NCBI GenBank assembly: GCA_023395515.1
Contig: JAEWZB010000061.1
Location: forward strand, 1-16,101
Source: Bacillota bacterium
GTDB taxonomy: Bacteria; Bacillota; Syntrophomonadia; Syntrophomonadales; Syntrophomonadaceae
Direction: 5' to 3'
DNA: 16,101 bases
Shown in pieces: positions 1 through 6,216 of this stretch (the stretch's first letter is position 1; every line of letters starts with the position of its first letter). Below the pieces are notes generated by a model. That model was not told where the DNA came from and did no database searches. It saw nothing but the letters and a program-made list of their open reading frames with translations. The position numbers were made by a program, and so were the translations under genes.

Positions 1-1283
1 AATTTAGCGTCGTGCATTATTTCTGTTTTAAAATCAGGATGGGCTATGTTAATTAAGGCTTGCATTCTTTCTTTAACTGATTTACCCCGTAAAGCCGCAA
101 TTCCATATTCAGTTACTACATAGTCTACCTCATTACGGGAAGTTGTAACCGCTGTTCCCCGGGCAAAACCGGCCACTATTCTACTTAGACTTCCTTTTTC
201 CGCCGTGGACGGAAGTGCAATAATGGATTTACCACCTTTAGCACGGGCTGCGCCTCTGACAAAATCAACCTGGCCGCCTACTCCGCTAAATTGCATGGAA
301 CCTAAAGTATCTGCTGCGATTTGACCAAGCAGATCTATTTGTAAAGCGGAATTTATGGTAACCATATTATCATTTTGCGCAATTACATAGGGATCATTAA
401 CATAATCCACCGGATACATCTCGACCATAGGATTTTCGTTTACCCATTTATAAAGCTCTTTAGTACCCATTAAGAAAGAAACTACCATTTTGCCAGGGTG
501 CAGTTTTTTTTGGGAACAGTTAATTACTCCTTGTTTGGCTAGTTCCATAACTCCATCGGAAAACATCTCCGAATGTATACCTAAATTATGTTTTCCCGTA
601 AGAAAATTCAGCACTGCATCAGGAATGCCGCCAATTCCTAATTGAAGGGTGGCCCCGTCATCAATTAAAGGGGCTACATTATGAGCAATTTGCTTTTCGA
701 TTTCACTGATAGCAGGTTTTTCTAATTCCGCGATAGGTTCTTCTGAAGGCACAAAATAATCAATTTGTTCTAATCTTATGTGTGAATTACCGTAGGTTCT
801 TGGCATATTAGGATTTACTTCAGCAATTACAATTTTGGCTGAATTTATAGCTTGTAAAGTATAATCTACTGATATTCCCAGACTACAAAAACCTAGACGG
901 TCGGGTGGAGTTATGGTTACCATAGCTACATCAACCGGTAAATATTTTTCCCGAAATAACCGGGGAATATCATAAAAAAAACAAGGGGTATAATCGGCCC
1001 AACCTTCTTTTACGCCTTGACGGGTAGCAGGGCCTATAAAAAAACTATTAGGCCTAAAATGTCCTGCCATTTCAGGCCTAGCATAAAGACCTTTTCTCAT
1101 ACTTAACATGTGAACAACTTCCACATCTTCAAGTTCTGAGGCTCTATTTACCATAGCTTCCGGAAGTATTTTAGGCTCACCGCAAGCATGTCCTAATACA
1201 ACCCGGTCACCTGATTTAATACATTTCACCGCTTCCTCTGCCGAAACGATGCGGGACTTATAATGTTCCTGCCATTTTAACAC
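1..1283 (-). CDS. abfT: 4-hydroxybutyrate CoA-transferase, 3' end cut by the window
   Basis: Transfers CoA from acetyl-CoA (or butyryl-CoA) to 4-hydroxybutyrate, giving the substrate of the dehydratase encoded upstream; cytoplasmic. I translated 427 codons that stay open to the window edge. The family protein is about 438 residues, so roughly ten C-terminal residues are missing. Residues along the whole length resemble the Clostridium aminobutyricum enzyme as I remember it: SGDRVV near residue 24, GIGGIPDAV at 216-224, GIHSEM at 235-240 with E239 matching the catalytic glutamate, QFSGVGGQVDFVRGA near 331-345, and VTEYGIA near 390. The start is GTG at 1283: it gives MLKWQEHY, matching the usual MDWKKIY-type beginning, and AAGGGGGG lies 10 nt upstream. 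The nearby ATG at 1274 is in another frame and stops after five codons. The start is 3 nt past the stop of the CGGCNP gene, so the two are probably co-translated. Acetyl-CoA hydrolase activity is the alternative within this superfamily but is less likely beside abfD. Confidence 0.93.
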   Translation of the reverse strand, partial: MLKWQEHYKSRIVSAEEAVKCIKSGDRVVLGHACGEPKILPEAMVNRASELEDVEVVHMLSMRKGLYARPEMAGHFRPNSFFIGPATRQGVKEGWADYTPCFFYDIPRLFREKYLPVDVAMVTITPPDRLGFCSLGISVDYTLQAINSAKIVIAEVNPNMPRTYGNSHIRLEQIDYFVPSEEPIAELEKPAISEIEKQIAHNVAPLIDDGATLQLGIGGIPDAVLNFLTGKHNLGIHSEMFSDGVMELAKQGVINCSQKKLHPGKMVVSFLMGTKELYKWVNENPMVEMYPVDYVNDPYVIAQNDNMVTINSALQIDLLGQIAADTLGSMQFSGVGGQVDFVRGAARAKGGKSIIALPSTAEKGSLSRIVAGFARGTAVTTSRNEVDYVVTEYGIAALRGKSVKERMQALINIAHPDFKTEIMHDAK

Positions 1284-1286
1284 AGG

Positions 1287-1586
1287 TTAAAAGCCCCCCT
1301 TCTGTATTAATTTTTCAGTGACTATTTTGGCTAATTCGTCGGAAGAAACCTGATAGTGATCTACCAGGTTTCCACCAACAATAACCCAGTTTTTGGCTTG
1401 ATCTTCAATTTCTGCAAAATTCACACAACACACCGAACATCCGCCTACAATTAATCCTACGTCTGCTGCTTCATTAACTACTTCAACGGTTAGTTTTTCA
1501 TTCAATGCTGCTAATACTTCTTTAACTAGCTTAGTTCTATCAATGTTCGGATTACAACCGCCACAATACTTTATTCTGAGCTTCAT
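1287..1586 (-). CDS. small CGGCNP-motif cysteine-rich protein, function unknown
   Basis: A 99-residue soluble protein with no signal peptide or membrane segment. Two cysteine clusters stand out: YCGGCNP near the N terminus (C8, C11) and GGCSVCC in the middle (C50, C53, C54). A CxxC directly after the first beta strand recalls thioredoxin-like folds, and the second cluster could complete a metal or Fe-S site; both are inferences. The start ATG at 1586 follows AGGAG by 11 nt. The gene lies between abfD (189 bp upstream) and abfT (3 bp downstream), and the abfT ribosome binding site lies inside its last codons, so it almost certainly belongs to the same transcript. A role in maturing or protecting the oxygen-sensitive Fe-S/FAD dehydratase, or in electron transfer, would fit the context. 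I do not recognise a named family with certainty. Confidence 0.85.
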   Translation of the reverse strand: MKLRIKYCGGCNPNIDRTKLVKEVLAALNEKLTVEVVNEAADVGLIVGGCSVCCVNFAEIEDQAKNWVIVGGNLVDHYQVSSDELAKIVTEKLIQKGGF

Positions 1587-1597
1587 AGAAACTATCT

Positions 1598-1602
1598 CTC
1601 CT
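1598..1602 (-). promoter_or_regulatory. ribosome binding site of the CGGCNP gene
   Basis: AGGAG on the minus strand, 11 nt before the ATG at 1586. This spacing is slightly long, but no nearer purine-rich stretch exists, so the site supports that start. Confidence 0.6.
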
Positions 1603-1775
1603 GTTGTTGAAGATCTTGCCTATTTATGTTAAAGCTAAAGCAATAGAATATCTCTTGCTGCGACTTTTTCTGCGTCTAGTAAATTTATTGCCATATATAT
1701 AAAATTATTAAAAATCAAATGTTGCTATTATTTTTGCTACAATCATTACTTAAATATGCTTTAGCTATTAACTAT

Positions 1776-3248
1776 TTATTTCCAAGTTACATCGTTATTT
1801 TCTTTTATACCACATAGTTTTTCAGCTAGTTCTTTACGATGCTCCAGATCAACTAATCTGGCAATCATGATTCTTTGAGCTTGAGGAGAACCAGCCCCAT
1901 GCATAGATTCGGTCAGATATCCTACTGCTGCACAGCCCATAGTTAAGTTTTCAATAAAACGTAACATTCTTTGGCGGTATTCATAAGGAATTTCGCTGCT
2001 AGTAGTAGAATATTTCTTAACTAAATCGCCTACTCCAGGAATATTAAAATCTTTTTCCGAAGGCATAGTTACAATATAACCACCAGCTAAGTCTTGAGCT
2101 ATTCTAGCCAGTTCATAAGGGAATCTAGTTACATTTTGTTTACATACATTAGCTAATAATAAATCAATTAGGTAGTTACCAGCCGCAGTTTTTCTGCCTT
2201 CTGCAGAACATGCAATACCACTTGAATATAAAGTTTCATTTAGGTGGCACATTTCAATTATTTTATCTTTAACATGAGAAGCCTTGCTGGCACCTTGATA
2301 ATCAGTAATAGCTTTAACAGCACCGATTAAAGTGTCACCAACGCCGACTTTACATCCGCCATAACTTTGACGGTGGTATCCGGCAAATCTTTCTACCAGC
2401 ATTCCGGCAAAATCAACTTCCCCATCCATGAAAACTCTGTCCCAAGGTACAAATACATCATTAAATATAGTCATTACTTCCTGGCCGCCAAAATATTTGT
2501 TACCAGGATCAATATCTCCGCCTTCTAGTTTTCTGGTGTCACAAGATTGTCTGCCATATACATAAACCATGCCCGGTGTATTTAATGGAATAGCGAAAGC
2601 TACGGCCCATTCTTCTTCCCCTGCTTTTAAAGCATTATTAGGCATAACCAGCATTTCATGAGAATTAATCATACCCGTTTGATGAAGCTTACAGCCTCTA
2701 ACTACTAGGCCATCTTCTCTTCTTTCTACTACATGCAGATAAGCATCAGGGTCAGGTTGTTGGCCCGGGCCTTTAGATCTATCACCACGTGCATCAGTCA
2801 TAGCACCATCAACAGCTAAATCATTATCTTGAACATACTTCATGAAATTCACAAAACGTTCGTGATAGTTGGTTCCTTTAGCTTGGTCCATTTCATAAGT
2901 AGTACTAAATACTGCATTAAAGGCATCCATACCTACACATCTTTGGAAACAGCAACCGGTTTTTTGTCCTAGTAGTCTTTGCATTTTAACTTTTTTGATT
3001 AAATCTTCCGGACTTTGGTGTAAATGAGTAAAGCGGTTAATTTTATTTCCAGTTAAACTGGAAGTAGTGGTCATTAAATCTTCATATTCTGGATCCTGAG
3101 CTAATTTAAAAGTCATAGCCATGGCATTGATTGATGGTCTTATAATAGGATGGTCAACATAGTTTTCCACCTTTTCGCCGAACATATATAGTTCGATATC
3201 CATTTGTCTTAGATCATCAATGTATTGTTGTGGTGTTCTTAAAGCCAT
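1776..3248 (-). CDS. abfD: 4-hydroxybutyryl-CoA dehydratase / vinylacetyl-CoA delta-isomerase
   Basis: Dehydrates 4-hydroxybutyryl-CoA to crotonyl-CoA through a radical mechanism using FAD and a [4Fe-4S] cluster, and also isomerises vinylacetyl-CoA; cytoplasmic and oxygen-sensitive. From ATG 3248 the protein is 490 residues, the same length as the Clostridium aminobutyricum enzyme as I remember it. The cluster ligands are visible: CFQRC (C100, C104), then H292 and C299 in AGYHRQSYGGC, with Y296 and E257 also kept. An extra cysteine (C99) sits directly beside the first ligand. The frame stays open to a GTG at 3260, but AGAGAGGTGG lies 8 nt before ATG 3248 and overlaps that GTG, so the ATG is the start. 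A near-perfect sigma-54 promoter lies 74 nt upstream. With abfT it forms the core of 4-hydroxybutyrate fermentation toward butyrate. The length and motifs make the assignment close to certain. Confidence 0.97.
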   Translation of the reverse strand: MALRTPQQYIDDLRQMDIELYMFGEKVENYVDHPIIRPSINAMAMTFKLAQDPEYEDLMTTTSSLTGNKINRFTHLHQSPEDLIKKVKMQRLLGQKTGCCFQRCVGMDAFNAVFSTTYEMDQAKGTNYHERFVNFMKYVQDNDLAVDGAMTDARGDRSKGPGQQPDPDAYLHVVERREDGLVVRGCKLHQTGMINSHEMLVMPNNALKAGEEEWAVAFAIPLNTPGMVYVYGRQSCDTRKLEGGDIDPGNKYFGGQEVMTIFNDVFVPWDRVFMDGEVDFAGMLVERFAGYHRQSYGGCKVGVGDTLIGAVKAITDYQGASKASHVKDKIIEMCHLNETLYSSGIACSAEGRKTAAGNYLIDLLLANVCKQNVTRFPYELARIAQDLAGGYIVTMPSEKDFNIPGVGDLVKKYSTTSSEIPYEYRQRMLRFIENLTMGCAAVGYLTESMHGAGSPQAQRIMIARLVDLEHRKELAEKLCGIKENNDVTWK

Positions 3249-3332
3249 TACAAATTCCACCTCTCTAAAAATATTTCTAAAATCAAGTTCTTAACCTGCA
3301 ACTATTTTATTAAATTATTTAACTATTTTATA

Positions 3333-3348
3333 TGCAAAAGTCATGCCA
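3333..3348 (-). promoter_or_regulatory. sigma-54 (-24/-12) promoter of abfD
   Basis: The minus strand reads TGGCATGACTTTTGCA against the consensus TGGCACGnnnnTTGCA, a single mismatch. The GG and GC elements have the required 10-bp separation. Transcription should start near 3322, giving a 74-nt leader before the abfD ATG. The gene immediately upstream encodes a sigma-54-dependent activator, which independently supports the call. Confidence 0.9.
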
Positions 3349-3460
3349 AACATGGTAATAAATAAAAATGTTTTTATAATTTTTATAGGTTAGTGCCGGT
3401 AAAGCGGGGTTTTATGGTTTTTGAGAAATGATATAAAGAGTTAATAATTGCAGGCAAATT

Positions 3461-3481
3461 CTTGGAATAAGCCTATCCAAG
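3461..3481. repeat. imperfect hairpin (CTTGGA / TCCAAG) in the abfD control region
   Basis: Six-base arms CTTGGA and TCCAAG, extended inward by two more pairs past a bulged A, around a small loop. No run of T follows on either strand, so it is not a standard terminator. It could be an additional protein-binding site or a weak 3' structure for the activator mRNA. Confidence 0.4.
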
Positions 3482-3490
3482 CCGATTATC

Positions 3491-3506
3491 GATTCATTAT
3501 TGTATC
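3491..3506. promoter_or_regulatory. activator operator, copy 1 (promoter-proximal)
   Basis: GATTCATTATTGTATC, a full match to the inverted repeat GATnCATWATTGnATC shared by this region. Flanking bases extend the dyad to ATCGAT on both sides (3488-3509). It is centred about 176 bp upstream of the predicted abfD transcription start. Confidence 0.75.
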
Positions 3507-3565
3507 GATTTTTACCAAATTATGAGGTAAAAGTCTGGAAAAGCAGTGAATTCAAGTTGCATCTA

Positions 3566-3581
3566 GATTCATAATTGCATC
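3566..3581. promoter_or_regulatory. activator operator, copy 2
   Basis: GATTCATAATTGCATC, a full match to the shared 16-bp motif. A further half-site TTGCATC lies at 3557-3563, exactly 18 bp from the same half of this copy, which suggests a tandem weak site beside a strong one. Confidence 0.75.
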
Positions 3582-3628
3582 TAACTAATCCGCTAGTCTA
3601 CTTGTTTAAGTTTATAAACCTTCCCATT

Positions 3629-3644
3629 GATATGATCTTGTATC
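3629..3644. promoter_or_regulatory. degenerate activator operator beside copy 3
   Basis: GATATGATCTTGTATC keeps both outer arms (GAT and TTGnATC) but has a changed centre, about 10 of the 14 defined positions. It lies 20 bp, close to two helical turns, from copy 3, so two dimers could bind on the same face. Confidence 0.4.
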
Positions 3645-3648
3645 AGAC

Positions 3649-3664
3649 GATACATTATTGCATC
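3649..3664. promoter_or_regulatory. activator operator, copy 3 (overlaps the activator stop codon)
   Basis: GATACATTATTGCATC, a full match to the motif, with arms extended to GACGAT/ATCGTC. It covers the last codons and the TAA stop of the activator gene (3655-3657). It is centred about 334 bp upstream of the predicted abfD start. Confidence 0.72.
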
Positions 3665-5742
3665 GTCTTTTCTTCGTTAAGGTTAATGCCATATTTAGCA
3701 GCTTTACGAACTACGGTTGGCTGGCTAACCCCTAGAGCCTCAGCAGCTTTTCTGGTAGTGATGTATTCCTTTAAAGCATCAGTAATGAGCCTTTTTTCCA
3801 AACTCTCCAAAGATGATTTTAAATCAATTCTATTAAAAGCATTCTCCTTTTCCGGGTTTTCCTGGTTAAAGTCGGGCAGGCAATTGGCAGTGGTAATCTT
3901 ATCATAGGGGCTAGTTACCACCGCCCGTTCAATAATATTTTCTAATTCGCGCACATTCCCCGGCCAATCATATTCGAGAAAGGCCTGTAATACTTCCTCA
4001 TCTAAGCGTTTATTAAGCCCGTATTTGCTATTGAAAATATTGATAAAATGTGCAGCTAAGGCGGGAATCTCATCTTTTCGTTCTCTTAAGGGGGGTACCA
4101 CCAGAGGTACTACATTGAGACGATAAAACAAGTCTTTTCTGAACTCATTTTTCTCCACCATTTCCCACAAATCTCTATTAGTGGCTGCTATTAATCTAAC
4201 ATCTATTTTTATAGGTTTAGTACCACCAACTCGAGTCAGCTCTCTTTCCTGGATAACTCTAAGCAATTTTACTTGTAGGAGTAAAGGCAATTCTCCTATT
4301 TCATCTAAAAATAAAGTGCCTCCATTAGCAATTTCAAAGATGCCCATTTTTCCTTCTTTTTTAGCTCCGGTAAAGGCCCCGGGCTCATAGCCAAATAACT
4401 CCGATTCTAGTAAAGCTTCCGGTATAGCTCCACAGTTAATTTTCACTAAAGGCTTATCCTGTCTAAGACTGTTGCTATGCAATATTTCTGCTATTATTTC
4501 CTTGCCCACTCCCGATTCTCCTTGAATTAAAACGGTAGAATTTACTTTACCCAGTCTAATGACCAGATCAATTAAGTCCCGGGATTTTTGGGATTGCATA
4601 ATATATTTGTCATTAACCTGGTATTTAGATAATTGATCCTGAAAATGACGGCTTAAGTTATATGCTTGTTCCAGTTCCTGACGCAAATGGTTGAGTTCGG
4701 TAATATCCCGAACATTAGTGACAATCCGAAATAATTCACCATTTTCATCAAAGACCGGATTACCTGTTACTAATAGGGTTTTACCATTTTTAACTTCTTG
4801 GGAAATGGTGACCGGCTCCCCTCTTTCCATTACTAATATAGAAGCAGACTGGTCATAAACCCCTTCTTCAACTAATTGCTGCATAGTCTTGCCCAGTACT
4901 TCCTCCTGCTTTATGCCGGTTATTCGGCTGTAAGCCTCATTTATTCTTATCGTCCGGCCTTGAGCATCAGTTACATACATACCATCAAAAGAAGACTCGA
5001 TTATGGCATCTAATTCGTCTTTTAATTCTTTAGTATTTTGTAATTGAGTTAAAATGTTTTCTATTTCCGACACATCCTGTAATACGGCTATGGCTCCGAT
5101 TATTTTTCCATCTACCGTTATAGGAGTACGGTTAGAAATTAAGGTTTTATCATTATAATAAATTTTTTGACTAGGTTGAATTTGGCCGGTTTGTACTATT
5201 TCCTCCAGGGCACTATTAGGCAATATGTCTAAAATCGGTTTTCCCCTCACCTGTTCTTGGGGTATGCCGAATAACTTTTCCGCGGCTTTATTAAAAATTC
5301 TTATTTTCCCCTCTATATCAATAGTAATAATAGCATTATAGGCTGAATTAATTACCGTATTAAGCTCTTGTTCCAGTTCTCTTACCGATTTATAATAGGC
5401 TTTTAGCATATCGGAACGAGTTAATATTCCCCTTACCTTTCCGTCTTCTATAACCGGCAGCCTTCCCACTTCCAGGCTTTTAGGCATGTTTATTTCATCT
5501 TCCGGGGCAGCACTAATAACCTTAGTTTCCATAACATCTTTTAAGCTGGCATCAAAATCATCATTATTGACTACCGCTCTAAGAACTTGAGTTTTAGTAA
5601 CTAGTCCGGTTAATAAACCCTCATCATTAATAACCGGAACCCCATCAATTCTTTTACTAACAAATAATGTGGCTGCATCCCGTAAAGTAGCAGATTCCTT
5701 TAATACATAAGGATTAATGGACATAATATCTTTAACTTTCAT
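3655..5742 (-). CDS. sigma-54-dependent activator, CBS-CBS-PAS-PAS-AAA+-HTH
   Basis: A 695-residue enhancer-binding protein that remodels sigma-54 RNA polymerase using ATP. Domains in order (numbered from ATG 5742): a CBS pair at about 1-115 (a possible adenine-nucleotide or ligand sensor; the second half looks short), PAS 1 at about 125-235, PAS 2 at about 243-350, then a AAA+ domain with Walker A GESGVGKE (408-415), GAFTGA for sigma-54 contact (455-460), Walker B GGTLFLDEIG (474-483) and FRKDLFYRLN. A TyrR/Fis-like helix-turn-helix (TRKAAEALGVSQPTVVRK) lies near the C terminus. There is no receiver domain, so it probably senses a metabolite directly. The frame is open to a TTG at 5763, but AAAGGA lies 8 nt before ATG 5742 and 5 nt before ATG 5745, so either of these is the real start. 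It lies directly upstream of abfD with matching operators, which makes it the likely regulator of 4-hydroxybutyrate use. Confidence 0.95.
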   Translation of the reverse strand: MKVKDIMSINPYVLKESATLRDAATLFVSKRIDGVPVINDEGLLTGLVTKTQVLRAVVNNDDFDASLKDVMETKVISAAPEDEINMPKSLEVGRLPVIEDGKVRGILTRSDMLKAYYKSVRELEQELNTVINSAYNAIITIDIEGKIRIFNKAAEKLFGIPQEQVRGKPILDILPNSALEEIVQTGQIQPSQKIYYNDKTLISNRTPITVDGKIIGAIAVLQDVSEIENILTQLQNTKELKDELDAIIESSFDGMYVTDAQGRTIRINEAYSRITGIKQEEVLGKTMQQLVEEGVYDQSASILVMERGEPVTISQEVKNGKTLLVTGNPVFDENGELFRIVTNVRDITELNHLRQELEQAYNLSRHFQDQLSKYQVNDKYIMQSQKSRDLIDLVIRLGKVNSTVLIQGESGVGKEIIAEILHSNSLRQDKPLVKINCGAIPEALLESELFGYEPGAFTGAKKEGKMGIFEIANGGTLFLDEIGELPLLLQVKLLRVIQERELTRVGGTKPIKIDVRLIAATNRDLWEMVEKNEFRKDLFYRLNVVPLVVPPLRERKDEIPALAAHFINIFNSKYGLNKRLDEEVLQAFLEYDWPGNVRELENIIERAVVTSPYDKITTANCLPDFNQENPEKENAFNRIDLKSSLESLEKRLITDALKEYITTRKAAEALGVSQPTVVRKAAKYGINLNEEKTMQ

Positions 5743-5756
5743 CATTATCATCCTTT

Positions 5757-5772
5757 GATACAAAATTGAATC
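5757..5772. promoter_or_regulatory. autoregulatory operator of the activator gene
   Basis: GATACAAAATTGAATC matches 13 of the 14 defined positions of the motif found three times before abfD. It lies between the predicted transcription start (about 5775) and the ribosome binding site, where bound protein would block early transcription, so negative autoregulation is expected. Confidence 0.65.
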
Positions 5773-5781
5773 ACTAGCTTA

Positions 5782-5810
5782 AATGTAGCACATTCTTGTA
5801 TCTTGTTCAA
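5782..5810 (-). promoter_or_regulatory. sigma-70-type promoter of the activator gene
   Basis: On the minus strand, -35 TTGAAC (5810-5805) and -10 TACATT (5787-5782) are separated by 17 bp, and TG one base before the -10 gives an extended -10. The start would be near 5775. A weaker copy of the operator (5787-5802, about 10 of 14 positions) fills the spacer. Confidence 0.6.
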
Positions 5811-5815
5811 ATGCT

Positions 5816-5851
5816 AAAAAAAAAGCTGCCCTGATGCTGGGGCAGTTTTTT
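5816..5851 (-). terminator. strong intrinsic terminator ending the RHS region
   Basis: Stem CTGCCC/GGGCAG (5826-5831 with 5840-5845) around an 8-nt loop, followed on the minus strand by nine T and on the plus strand by six T. It may therefore work in both directions. It stops transcription from the RHS locus just before the activator promoter and insulates the two regions. Confidence 0.88.
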
Positions 5852-5946
5852 ATAGGAAAACTGAGAATTCAACTTAAAACAATTTTGTTGCCATTTCCGC
5901 TCTGCTTCTTGTATCTCTTCTTCTAGCCACCACGACCAATCCGGGT

Positions 5947-6135
5947 AGATGTTTTGTTGGGATAATCCGCTTGGGTCTATATATTTTTGAGGATTATTCA
6001 GTACATATATATAGCGGTTCCTCGTTTGGTCATTTTCCGTATCCCCTAAATATTTATCTTCTTGCGTGAAACGGCCTGCCTCTGGATTATAGTATCTGTT
6101 TCTCAGGTAGTAATGACCTGTAAATGAGTCGTATT
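5947..6135 (-). repeat. 189-bp duplicate of the RHS core end (partner 7286-7474)
   Basis: Gap-free alignment of the two copies with six substitutions, in the same orientation and about 1.34 kb apart. Direct repeats of this kind allow recombination that would remove the current tip and the downstream small gene and fuse the orphan tip to the main core. Confidence 0.9.
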
Positions 6136-6145
6136 AATAGGTAAT

Positions 6146-6170
6146 GGCAAAGAAAAGCGTCCCCCTTGCC
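6146..6170. repeat. REP-like 25-bp palindrome
   Basis: GGCAAAG and CCCTTGCC form the ends of an imperfect inverted repeat with GCGTC in the middle. It resembles short palindromes (GACAAnn...CGTCCCCTTGTC type) that I recall scattered in Clostridia near REP-associated transposases. No transposase is visible here. It lies exactly in the 81-bp gap between the small downstream gene and the orphan RHS end. Confidence 0.4.
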
Positions 6171-6216
6171 ACTTATAGAAGGGCATTCCAACCCATACTC
6201 CATTTTATCCCAACAA

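Larger units (their letters stand above)
3249..3654 (-). promoter_or_regulatory. abfD control region between the activator gene and abfD
   Basis: A 405-bp non-coding, AT-rich gap. From the activator side to abfD it holds three matches to a 16-bp inverted repeat (the first overlapping the activator stop codon), degenerate half-sites, a 21-bp hairpin at 3461-3481, a long AT-rich stretch (about 3350-3460) that could bend easily, the -24/-12 promoter, and the abfD leader. Measured to the predicted start of transcription near 3322, the operators are centred at about -176, -251 and -334. Such positions suit enhancer binding with DNA looping, the normal mode of sigma-54 activators. I see no convincing terminator for the activator gene, so some read-through into abfD is possible. 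Confidence 0.75.
5807..6135 (-). pseudogene. orphan RHS core end with degraded tip
   Basis: The minus-strand frame 6133-5807 reads the end of an RHS core (YDSFTGHYYLRNRYYNPEAG, then a stretch ending in DPSGL), followed by a diverged tip that continues PDWSWWLEEEIQEAE and runs through the terminator hairpin into a TGA at 5807-5809. Codon TAA at 6134-6136 lies directly before it in frame, and no start or ribosome binding site is visible. It cannot be a separate gene. Positions 5947-6135 align without gaps to 7286-7474 of the intact RHS gene with 6 mismatches in 189 (about 97%), and similarity stops abruptly at 6135/6136. Orphan tips of this kind are the usual relics of toxin-tip exchange at RHS loci. 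Here the toxin part itself has been lost. Confidence 0.85.

Noticed and set aside
1628..1771. Inverted repeat AGCTAAAGCA / TGCTTTAGCT around about 110 bases between abfD and the CGGCNP gene.
   Set aside because: Short arms, distant spacing and very AT-rich surroundings make chance likely. No promoter or terminator could be supported in this gap.
3249..3260. GTG at 3260 as the abfD start.
   Set aside because: It overlaps the ribosome binding site of ATG 3248, which gives the family length of 490 residues.
3461..3481. Hairpin as a terminator of the activator gene.
   Set aside because: The stem is bulged and no run of T follows on the minus strand, so only an inverted repeat is recorded.
3575..3907. 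Plus-strand open frame of 110 codons overlapping the operator region and the 3' end of the activator gene.
   Set aside because: Lies mostly antisense to a well-supported gene, has no ribosome binding site, and its peptide resembles nothing.
4181..4390. Plus-strand frame of 69 codons inside the activator gene.
   Set aside because: It is antisense to the conserved AAA+ domain and is a shadow of that coding sequence.
5743..5763. TTG at 5763 or ATG at 5751 as the activator start.
   Set aside because: The AAAGGA ribosome binding site overlaps or follows these codons. Only ATG 5745 and 5742 lie at a proper distance after it.
6136..6216. A short coding fragment reading MPFYKWQGGRFSLPLPINT on the minus strand.
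   Set aside because: It is open but short, has no start signal or recognisable family, and overlaps the palindrome; coincidence is more likely.
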